DNA of 34,858 nucleotides, taken from positions 1-34,858 of IMG/VR virus record IMGVR_UViG_3300033233_000107. One strand, 5' to 3'. This document shows, piece by piece, positions 5,374-11,597 of the stretch. Source of the stretch: a virus. Within the stretch, counting starts at the first letter, position 1. Each line of letters starts with the position of its first letter. A model generated the notes under the pieces. That model was not told the DNA's origin and did not search any database. It saw nothing but the letters and a program-made list of their open reading frames with translations. A program made the translations under genes and the position numbers.

Positions 5374-5597
5374 TGAAGCGTTTATTTATCCTGGCCCTGA
5401 CGATCGTTTTGCTTGTGGGGACGCCTGCTGAGGCTGGAACTAGATTTGTCGGTAGCAAACAAACCAAGAAACTGCACGATTCGACGCATGCTGCCTGTCG
5501 GCAATATATCAAACAAACCAAAAAGGCCAATCGGGTCTACTTTAAATCAAAAAAGGCGGCGCGGAAGGCCGGGTATATGAGTTGCAAAAAATGCTAG
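5373..5597 (+). CDS. Secreted Ada-like metal-site protein
   Basis: 74 residues after a good AAAGGAG site. Residues 1-21 are a signal peptide (MKRLF, hydrophobic core, AEA-G cleavage). The mature part has FVGSK ... H35/H39 and C42, then NRVYFKSKKAARKAGYMSCKKC with C71 and C74. The pattern N-x-V-x-F-x-S-x-x-x-A-x-x-A-G-Y-x-x-C-x-x-C is that of the Ada-type zinc-binding fold, which also occurs in secreted bacterial proteins. It is not a DNA-repair enzyme. Its place between repressor and integrase suggests expression in the lysogen, possibly altering the host surface. A role is not shown. Confidence 0.75.
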   Translation: MKRLFILALTIVLLVGTPAEAGTRFVGSKQTKKLHDSTHAACRQYIKQTKKANRVYFKSKKAARKAGYMSCKKC

Positions 5598-5626
5598 GAT
5601 GGGTTGTCTAAAAAGAAAGTGAGGAA

Positions 5627-6208
5627 ATGGTGATTAAAAAATTGCTTATCGGTGCCGTGGTGTTTTTTGTTTTAGTCGTGATTGTCATAACTATTTCCGG
5701 GCCTTCGGGAGAAAAGGCGACAATCAAACAGGTCGGAGCCAAGCAAGACCTAACGACAACCGTCGAGAATATTATTACAGACAAACTTGGCGAGACCCTC
5801 GTTAATGATAGCAATAAGAAAAGAATCGTATCAGTCGTCATCCTAACAAACGATCCCGCCGATTGGCCCGCGGCCGCCAAAAATAAATACAATGCAACGA
5901 TCGAATTAAACGCTGATGAAAATACAAGCGGAGATCTCACTAAATATGGCATCCTTGGAAATATTAAGGATATCCTTCAGCCCATCTCTGAGCTCAACTC
6001 GGACCTCTACCAGATCGGCTTCGCGTTTCACCTACCGCTCGTTGATAAATTTGGGAAAAAGAAAGACGAACTTGTCTTAAATTACGTAATAGACGAGCCG
6101 ACCTGGGATAAAATCCAATGGGATAACTTTAATCCAGATGATTTTCCGAGCCTAGTAGTGGGAACAGACCACGGCAGTTATTATGAGCATGACGTTTTGA
6201 AACAATGA
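5627..6208 (+). CDS. Membrane-anchored hypothetical protein
   Basis: 193 residues. Residues ~5-24 form one strongly hydrophobic segment after a KK pair, so the remaining ~165 residues are expected outside the membrane. The exported part is mixed alpha/beta with no Cys and no recognised family (features such as VSVVILTNDPADWPAAAKNK and VLNYVIDEPTWDKIQ). GAGG lies very close to ATG 5627, so the GTG at 5630 may be used instead. It is in the lysogeny operon and overlaps the integrase start (ATGA at 6205). Superinfection exclusion is a possible role, from position only. Confidence 0.7.
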   Translation: MVIKKLLIGAVVFFVLVVIVITISGPSGEKATIKQVGAKQDLTTTVENIITDKLGETLVNDSNKKRIVSVVILTNDPADWPAAAKNKYNATIELNADENTSGDLTKYGILGNIKDILQPISELNSDLYQIGFAFHLPLVDKFGKKKDELVLNYVIDEPTWDKIQWDNFNPDDFPSLVVGTDHGSYYEHDVLKQ

Positions 6209-7269
6209 CGACCGGCTCTGTCCAATTCAAGAAATTAAAAAGCGGTATTCGCTGGTATGTCGTCTTGCGCCAAGACGGCAAACAGGTGTTTGTTAAAGGG
6301 AGTGGGAGCCAGAATCGGCGCGAAGCTCAGGCGCGATTAAGCCGAATGCTCGGCCGTGATATCATAAATGAAAATATTAACTTTTCCGACTTCGCGCAAG
6401 AATATCTGGAAAGCGCCCAACTCCGGGTAAAGCCCTCCACTTTTGAGCGTTACCAAAGCATCGTCGACCTGCATCTGTCGCCGATATTGGGTCCCTTAAA
6501 ATTATCCAGGATTACATTGCCGACACTTGAATGCCTAATCGACGATAAGATCAGGGCCGGGCTTGCGCCTGCCACGGTCAATAAGATTATTGTCGTAGCC
6601 AAAATCATCTTTAAGCGGGCGCGGCGCTATAAACAGATCATTGATGATCCAGCGGAATATCTCAAGCGATTGACGGTCGAAAAGAAAGACAAGGATTTCC
6701 TGCGGCCGGAAGATATCGGTATCCTTTTAGATCATATACAAATCAATGTACCGAAATGGTATCCATTCCTGATGGTCGCCGTCTTCACCGGCGCGCGGAT
6801 CAGCGAACTCTTGGCGCTTAAATGGAGCGACATCAACTGGAAGACCGACGAGATACGCTTCGGCGCCAGTCTTTTTCGCGGGAAGGTACTCTCGAATAAG
6901 ACAAATACCATCGCTCTAGTCGAGGTGCCGACTGAGGTTACGGCGGCTCTTAAGACTCAAGAGCACATTATCACGCCAGACGACCTTATCTTCGTTCACC
7001 GGGACGGCAAGCCCTACGACCGGACCGGCGTTTATAAATGGGTATTTAAGAAGGCTCTAAGAGGCGCGGGCTTGCGCGAGGTCACCTTCCATAGCCTTCG
7101 GCACAGTTTTAACTCGATCATGCTTTCAACTGGAGCTAATCTAAAGGTCGTTCAGGATCAGGTGCGGCATAAGACTCTCGATATGACGCTCAACACTTAT
7201 GGCCATGCCCTAAAAGCCGATAAAGCGCGGGCGGTCCGGGAAGTCGCCGACCGGATTCTTCACCCCTAA
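6205..7269 (+). CDS. int: Tyrosine integrase
   Basis: 354 residues, normal length for a phage integrase. Residues 1-50 are an arm-site-binding domain (SGIRWYVVLRQDGKQVFVKG), residues ~58-150 the core-binding SAM-like domain, and ~165-350 the catalytic domain. Catalytic residues are visible: R198 (TGARISELLAL), H296-x-x-R299 (HSLRH), H322 (VRHKT) and the nucleophile Y332 (NTYGH). Translation is coupled to the upstream gene by ATGA. The attachment site follows directly. It integrates and, with an excisionase, excises the phage at a tRNA gene. Confidence 0.97.
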   Translation: MTTGSVQFKKLKSGIRWYVVLRQDGKQVFVKGSGSQNRREAQARLSRMLGRDIINENINFSDFAQEYLESAQLRVKPSTFERYQSIVDLHLSPILGPLKLSRITLPTLECLIDDKIRAGLAPATVNKIIVVAKIIFKRARRYKQIIDDPAEYLKRLTVEKKDKDFLRPEDIGILLDHIQINVPKWYPFLMVAVFTGARISELLALKWSDINWKTDEIRFGASLFRGKVLSNKTNTIALVEVPTEVTAALKTQEHIITPDDLIFVHRDGKPYDRTGVYKWVFKKALRGAGLREVTFHSLRHSFNSIMLSTGANLKVVQDQVRHKTLDMTLNTYGHALKADKARAVREVADRILHP

Positions 7270-7459
7270 TTTTCTAGTATTTTCTAGCAGCCCGCAATAA
7301 TAAGACAAATAAGACAAATAAGAAAAAACGGAAAAGCAGGTCAACGATAAACGCGCTGGTCAAGAAAGTATAGGCACAACACTTTCAAGGCGGCGGCGCG
7401 GATTCGAATTCCGCTGGGGGCACGGGGCGCGGGCAATAATTTTCTAGTGGAATTTCTAG
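7269..7459. other. attP region with integrase arm sites
   Basis: TTTTCTAG-type sites occur in two pairs on either side of the core: 7269-7277 and 7279-7287, then 7438-7447 and 7451-7459 (the last as ATTTCTAG). Pair spacing is about 10-12 bases, one helical turn. A second repeat, AATAAGACAAATAAGACAAATAAG-like (7297-7322), lies between the left pair and the core. Paired arm sites flanking a core are the expected architecture for a lambda-type attP. The core is described separately. Confidence 0.75.
7398..7422 (+). other. attP core: 3-prime end of a tRNA gene
   Basis: GCGGA-TTCGAAT-TCCGC (7398-7414) is a perfect T-arm with the standard seven-base T-loop. It is followed by TGGGGGC (7415-7421), the 3-prime acceptor strand, and A (7422) as discriminator base. 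There is no 5-prime half of a tRNA nearby. Phages that integrate into tRNA genes carry this piece to rebuild the gene. The host tRNA should begin GCCCCCA; its amino acid is not determinable here. Confidence 0.8.
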
Positions 7460-7488
7460 CTGATATCTCTAACAACGTCTAACGCTTT

Positions 7489-7497
7489 TGCTATAAT
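7489..7497 (+). promoter_or_regulatory. Extended -10 promoter of the GIY-YIG gene
   Basis: TGCTATAAT (7489-7497) is a perfect extended -10 (TGnTATAAT). No clear -35 is seen, as is common for this class. Transcription would begin about 7504, giving a leader of about 23 bases to ATG 7527. It lies 30 bases after the right-hand arm sites. Confidence 0.6.
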
Positions 7498-7526
7498 CAA
7501 GTGAAACCTATTCAAGGGGCAGCTTT

Positions 7527-7991
7527 ATGGCAAAAGGTTCGATCGTTCAGAGGGGCAATAATTACTATATTGTTTATCGCTGGAACGGCAAACAGATATG
7601 GAAAGCGGCGGGGGCCGACAAGAAGATTGCCGAGATAATGCTTAGGTCCGCTATGGGGGCCGTGAACCGAAATCGACCGCAGCGACAGAGACCAAAATAT
7701 GGTTTTCCCGTGGAGCTGATCACTATCGGCGATCAGATATTAGAGTTTGAAGTCCCGATGTCCTGGCCGCCCTGTATCTACTTTCTCTTAGATGGTCTTG
7801 AGGTCATTTACGTCGGCCAATCAATAAATCTACTTTCGCGCATCGTCGGACATCGGCGCGACAAAAAAGAGTTCGACCGGATTCTTTACTTACCGGTAGC
7901 GCAAGCTGATCTCAATAAGATCGAGCAATCGTGGATTCGCAAACTCAAGCCACGGCTAAATAAGACTCATGCCGAGCTGACGCTGGCCTGA
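7527..7991 (+). CDS. GIY-YIG nuclease fused to an integrase-type arm-binding domain
   Basis: 154 residues. Residues 1-45 (MAKGSIVQRGNNYYIVYRWN, then GKQIWKAAGADKKIAE) match the three-strand-plus-helix arm-binding domain that opens many tyrosine integrases. Residues ~82-147 are a GIY-YIG domain: CIY (83-85), YVG (95-97), the conserved Arg at 105 (LLSRIVGH), H109, the metal-binding Glu at 133 (KIEQSWI) and N145. All usual catalytic residues are present, so the nuclease is probably active. The gene has its own promoter and terminator and lies between attP and the lysis genes, so it would sit at the prophage edge. Site-specific cutting or nicking near arm-type sites, or phage defence, are possible roles. 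Confidence 0.85.
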   Translation: MAKGSIVQRGNNYYIVYRWNGKQIWKAAGADKKIAEIMLRSAMGAVNRNRPQRQRPKYGFPVELITIGDQILEFEVPMSWPPCIYFLLDGLEVIYVGQSINLLSRIVGHRRDKKEFDRILYLPVAQADLNKIEQSWIRKLKPRLNKTHAELTLA

Positions 7992-7997
7992 AACGCG

Positions 7998-8033
7998 AAA
8001 AAGCCCGTCCCCGATTAAGGGAGCGGGCTTTTT
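7998..8033. terminator. Bidirectional terminator
   Basis: AAAAAGCCCG-TCCC and its reverse-complement arm GGGA-GCGGGCTTTTT form a strong hairpin with A/T tracts on both sides. It separates the converging GIY-YIG gene (plus) and lysis genes (minus) and can stop transcription from both. Confidence 0.9.
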
Positions 8034-8056
8034 GGGCGGCGGCGGTGCTGTGGTTT

Positions 8057-8209
8057 TTAGTTTGTCGGCGAACTGCCGAGGTGGCTGATCGCGTTGGAGC
8101 CAAGGTAGGCGGTGACGATCCAGAAGACTTTATCGGGCTGGCTTATGGCCACAAAATAGGCGCAGCCGGCCACGGCAAACCAGAATTTACGGGAGGTTAA
8201 TTTGTTCAT
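8057..8209 (-). CDS. Small membrane protein, possible holin or lysis accessory
   Basis: 50 residues starting at ATG 8209, with GGAGATAAGCG upstream, only three bases after the amidase stop. It begins MNKLTSRKFWFAVAGCAYFV and has hydrophobic segments at about 9-22 and 28-40. Short proteins with the opening K-x-x-S-R-K-F-W are common at the end of phage lysis cassettes, where they are often labelled holin-like. It is the last gene of the leftward late operon before the terminator. Confidence 0.7.
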   Translation of the reverse strand: MNKLTSRKFWFAVAGCAYFVAISQPDKVFWIVTAYLGSNAISHLGSSPTN

Positions 8210-8212
8210 CGC

Positions 8213-9013
8213 TTATCTCCCCGCCGGCTGCAGTAAAAGGCTCCATGTCGCCGGGCCGACGACTCCGTCGACTTCGATCGGCAGCCCATTGACTTTGACG
8301 CCCTGGGCTCGCCGGGCGGCCTGGAAATGCTTAACCCCGGTTTCTGTCGCCGGGCCGAACTGGCCGTCGACCACGACCGTCACGTGATGAACATTTAGGC
8401 GGACCTGCAGGGCGGAGACGTCTTTGCCTGTTGCCCCGCGCCTCAAAGTCGGACGGGTGGCGGTCTCCGGTTGCGGCGCCGGCGGCACGACGTTGCCGCG
8501 CAATCTGAGAATTGCCCGCGCCAGCTGCCGGCCGCGCTCATCTTGGTTATCGGGCTGCTCGATAAAATCCATTTCCAGCAGGATCGACGGCGCCATGACG
8601 CCGCGGCACCACCAGAGCGATTTCCAGCGCGTGGTCGTGTCGTTCTTCGCTAGACCCGGCAGACCGGTTTCCGCGCTGAGTAGGGCCGCCAAATCTGAGG
8701 CCTGCTTTTGCCGGGCGGTGTTCCCGAGCGCATAGTAGGCCTCGATGCGCCGGGCGCTGGTGGATCCGGCATTCTTGTGTATCTCGAGGGCCAGGCAATC
8801 CGGCCCGGGGTGGCGCTGGTTTACCCACCTCACTTCGTCGATCAGATTATCGCTATGCGGGACGACCGCGGTTGGCACGCCGGCGGGGATGAGGACGGCC
8901 GCGCAGGCGTTGACGATCGCGATCGCGTCGGCCGCTTCGGTTTCTGTGCCGAATGTAGCGCCCGGGTCGCCGCCGCCGTGTCCCGCCGCCAGGATAACTG
9001 TTCTGAATGTCAT
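8213..9013 (-). CDS. Endolysin: N-acetylmuramoyl-L-alanine amidase with peptidoglycan-binding domain
   Basis: 266 residues, with GGAGG six bases before ATG 9013. Residues 1-175 are an Amidase_3 zinc domain: H12 (AAGHGGGDPG), E24/E26, H79 (ALEIHKNAG) and the catalytic E147 (LLEMDFIEQPDN). Residues ~190-262 are a peptidoglycan-binding domain of the PG_binding_1 type (LRRGATGKDVSALQVRL ... VDGVVGPATWSLL). It cuts the bond between MurNAc and L-alanine at lysis. No signal peptide, so it depends on a holin. Confidence 0.95.
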   Translation of the reverse strand: MTFRTVILAAGHGGGDPGATFGTETEAADAIAIVNACAAVLIPAGVPTAVVPHSDNLIDEVRWVNQRHPGPDCLALEIHKNAGSTSARRIEAYYALGNTARQKQASDLAALLSAETGLPGLAKNDTTTRWKSLWWCRGVMAPSILLEMDFIEQPDNQDERGRQLARAILRLRGNVVPPAPQPETATRPTLRRGATGKDVSALQVRLNVHHVTVVVDGQFGPATETGVKHFQAARRAQGVKVNGLPIEVDGVVGPATWSLLLQPAGR

Positions 9014-9029
9014 AAATTGCCTCCAATCG

Positions 9030-9054
9030 AAAAAGCCCCCGGATTTCCGAGGGC
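9030..9054 (-). terminator. Terminator between the holin and amidase genes
   Basis: On the minus strand GCCCTCGG-AAAT-CCGGGGGC is followed by TTTTT. It lies 17 bases before the amidase start, in a 106-bp gap after the holin-like gene. It may lower endolysin expression relative to the virion genes, or need antitermination. Confidence 0.8.
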
Positions 9055-9119
9055 TACCCTATTACCTTATGCGGTTTCAGCGCTTAGAATGGCTTACAAT
9101 AATCCGTTTACCTGCGGGT

Positions 9120-9413
9120 TTAGAAAATCCGGCGGAGCTCAATTACGGCTCTTACTGCGCCCCAAATGGTAATTATTGCCCCGGAGAGATAGAGTATCCC
9201 GCGCCCGAGATTCGTAGCGAGCTTAAAGGCCAACCGTTTTTCGAGGCGCTCCGCCAGCATGGGGTCGATCGTGTCCCGTACTTCGTCGATAGATTTCCCG
9301 AGGGCGTTGTGCTGCTCGAGATTTTTTAGTTCGTAATCGGCTTGGCGCTCCACATTTTTTTGCTCGAGCTGGTCTATCCGGTCGAGTATATCTTGGATGC
9401 TTTTTGGCTCCAC
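9120..9413 (-). CDS. Holin-like protein (XhlA-type layout)
   Basis: 97 residues. Residues ~5-50 are a charged coiled coil (ILDRIDQLEQKN ... NLEQHNALGKSIDEV) and residues ~71-92 a single membrane segment (GILYLSGAIITIWGAV) with a short basic tail (IELRRIF). This coiled-coil-then-TM plan is that of the XhlA/hemolysin family, found beside amidases and holins in phages. It is two genes away from the small membrane protein at 8057, so the two may act together. Confidence 0.7.
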   Translation of the reverse strand: MEPKSIQDILDRIDQLEQKNVERQADYELKNLEQHNALGKSIDEVRDTIDPMLAERLEKRLAFKLATNLGRGILYLSGAIITIWGAVRAVIELRRIF

Positions 9414-9435
9414 TATGTTTATCCCTTCTGGTGGT

Positions 9436-10065
9436 TTAGAAAAAATGCGCGAATCCGGCGGGTGCCGCTGATGGGATCACGAGCCGGAGGTCTATGTTTA
9501 TCGAACTTCCGTCCAGGCCGTTCTCTATCTGGTCCATCCAGGAATTACCCATGGCGCCCGGTTCTTCGTTATCGAAATCGGCGGCGAGCATTAAGCAAAA
9601 AGCTGCCCAGCCATTAGTAGTAAAATGTTCCAGGCCGGCCGCATTCAGGTTGGTGCTTATCCAGTTGTCCGTGCCAAAATTAGCGAGCGGGATCCTATCG
9701 GCTAATTCTGTGGCCTCGTATGCCGAGTAATCATCAACCGTTAAGCCTGTGGGTGGGAGCGCCGCCGTGCTTTTCGCGAAAACTAAACTATCACCATGGG
9801 CATCTCCATCGAGAATATTGGCTTTAACTTCAATCCGGGCTCCGCTTGGCATCGTCAGGTCTGGAATATCAAAGAACGCATGCCAGCGGGCTAGGATCCA
9901 TCGGCCCCAAAAATAATTTAAACCGAATACGGCGAGATCGCCTTCGCTTGCGCCGTTAAAAGCCCAATCGGCCGGGGTCGATCGCACTTCCGGCCAGGTG
10001 CCTGTCCATCCGGTTGTATGTCCAATAGCCCAACTATTAGCGGGGTCATAATCGATCACGCTCAT
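9436..10065 (-). CDS. Tail tip or receptor-binding protein, uncharacterised
   Basis: 209 residues, start coupled to the upstream tail gene (ATGA at 10062). The sequence is aromatic- and Gly-rich with alternating strands (WAIGHTTGWTGTWPEV, GDLAVFGLNYFWGRW, IPDLTMPSGARIEVKANI), which suggests a beta-sandwich. It is the last virion-type gene before the lysis genes, where receptor-binding proteins are usual. No family is recognised. Confidence 0.6.
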   Translation of the reverse strand: MSVIDYDPANSWAIGHTTGWTGTWPEVRSTPADWAFNGASEGDLAVFGLNYFWGRWILARWHAFFDIPDLTMPSGARIEVKANILDGDAHGDSLVFAKSTAALPPTGLTVDDYSAYEATELADRIPLANFGTDNWISTNLNAAGLEHFTTNGWAAFCLMLAADFDNEEPGAMGNSWMDQIENGLDGSSINIDLRLVIPSAAPAGFAHFF

Positions 10066-11597
10066 ACTGGCACCATCGTTAGCTCGATCGTTAAATCCGC
10101 ACCAGCGGTCCCGCTGCCGACTTGGTCGATGTCGACGGTTAGGACGGATCCGCTCGAGACAGCGTCATTTCCTATCGTAGCCTGGGTCCCGCTTGTTTCG
10201 CCATCGGCGATCGCCAGGCGATTGTCCGGATCATTCCAAACCGAGGACCCATCGACATTAATATCTATCAATATGGCGGCGCCGTCCGGGGCGGTCTTGC
10301 AGTGAGCAATTGCGGCCAATATCGTGAAGCCCTGCGGCACCTCAAATTCGGCGGAGACGTTCGTGTCCTCGGCTGCATCTCCGGCGACATACCAAATCAT
10401 GACCCGGCGCTTGAGATCGTCGCTGGCTTTATCCGGCGTGACCGCATCGTCCTGTAATTCATCGGTTCCGACTGCGTCATCTTGGAGCTGGTCCGGCCCG
10501 ACCGCGTCCGGCGCTATCTCATCTTCGGTCACCGAATCCGGCGGCAGGTCCGGGGGGAATTCATCCGGCGGATCAGATGGCGGTTCGTCCGGAGTCCCCG
10601 GAGGATCCGTGGCCGGCGCCGGGTCGATGCCTTCAGCTAAAGATAAGGGCGCCGCGCCCATAAGAATCTCCATCGTGAGATCGCCCGGGCCCCACCTGGC
10701 TTGCTGGATCAGGGCCTCATAAGTACGGCCGTCCGCCAGACCGGTTATTTCCGCTGCCTGCCCGACTGCGATGCCCGCGTCATAGTCGACCGTGGCCCCT
10801 ATTTCTTGCTTCGGAAATGCGGAATATGCCAGGATTTTATAGGCATAGTTGGCGGCTTGGGTCTCGCTGGCGATCCACGACTTAGATATTTTTTGCGACT
10901 TGATCCCGTAGGCCTCTTGGCTGTCGGTGTCGTTATAGGTAAAAATTCCGGCGGCGGTTGTCAGGATGACTTGATTGATAATGTCGCGGGCGGTGTAGGT
11001 CGTGGTGAAATCCCGGCAGTTCGCGTTGAGCTCAAACGTCTGATCGATCGCTGTCGGAGTTGCCCCGGCGTGAAATTTATAATCGGTCGAGAACCAAAAG
11101 TTAAAGCCGGTGAGCAGGCATATCTCTTGGATCGCTTCGTCGACATTTTTGTCTTCGTAGTTGATATTGTCGATCGTTGGCCCGGTTGCGACCGCCGCCG
11201 CGTCCCAGGCCCAGCGCGAGACTTGGCCGATTAAGGTCTGCAGCGCCGATTTTGCGCTCACGCCGGTGAAGGCGCCGGTGTATTTCACGTCTCGGCCCAA
11301 AATCAGAAGGCCGACGCATTTCACCCGGCACTCCAAGACGGACCAGTCGATCGTGTAATCGTCAACGATATAGACGTCTTTTTTGCTGCCATCCATCCAG
11401 ACCTCGATGGTGCTGGCTTCGTCCAGCCAGCCGGCGACGATAGCGGCGGTGGTCGCCCGCAGGGTGAATTCAAGGGACCCCGGCGCGTTGCGGACCTTTG
11501 TTATTATGAGATCGGAAAAACCGCCGACAGTGGCGCTGGTGACGTCGTTGTAGGATACCGATCCATGCTTGTAAATCCTCAGTTTCTCGTCGGCCAT
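10062..11597 (-). CDS. Tail hub/baseplate protein with adhesin-like C-terminus
   Basis: 511 residues. The N-terminal ~330 residues resemble tail-associated hub proteins: VKCVGLLILGRDVKYTGAFTGVSAKSALQ, then a domain ending LIQQARWGPGDLTMEI. Residues ~335-370 are a Pro/Asp linker (PPGTPDEPPSDPPDEF). Next are three DAVxxDxLQDDAV-type repeats typical of phage fibre linkers, and a ~130-residue beta-rich C-terminal domain (from MIWYVAGDAAED). Its place straight after the tape measure (ATG at 11597 overlaps the tape-measure stop) fits the tail-tip role. Confidence 0.75.
   Translation of the reverse strand: MADEKLRIYKHGSVSYNDVTSATVGGFSDLIITKVRNAPGSLEFTLRATTAAIVAGWLDEASTIEVWMDGSKKDVYIVDDYTIDWSVLECRVKCVGLLILGRDVKYTGAFTGVSAKSALQTLIGQVSRWAWDAAAVATGPTIDNINYEDKNVDEAIQEICLLTGFNFWFSTDYKFHAGATPTAIDQTFELNANCRDFTTTYTARDIINQVILTTAAGIFTYNDTDSQEAYGIKSQKISKSWIASETQAANYAYKILAYSAFPKQEIGATVDYDAGIAVGQAAEITGLADGRTYEALIQQARWGPGDLTMEILMGAAPLSLAEGIDPAPATDPPGTPDEPPSDPPDEFPPDLPPDSVTEDEIAPDAVGPDQLQDDAVGTDELQDDAVTPDKASDDLKRRVMIWYVAGDAAEDTNVSAEFEVPQGFTILAAIAHCKTAPDGAAILIDINVDGSSVWNDPDNRLAIADGETSGTQATIGNDAVSSGSVLTVDIDQVGSGTAGADLTIELTMVPV

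Noticed and set aside
5373-5597. Ada-like protein as a DNA-alkylation repair enzyme
   Set aside because: It is very short, exported by a signal peptide, and lacks the methyltransferase and HTH parts.
7398-7422. A complete tRNA gene
   Set aside because: Only the T-arm and 3-prime acceptor strand are present; no D-arm, anticodon arm or 5-prime acceptor is found upstream, so it is an attachment-site fragment.
8202-9329. Plus-strand frames opposite the amidase and holin genes
   Set aside because: They oppose well-identified genes and have no plausible start sites or families.
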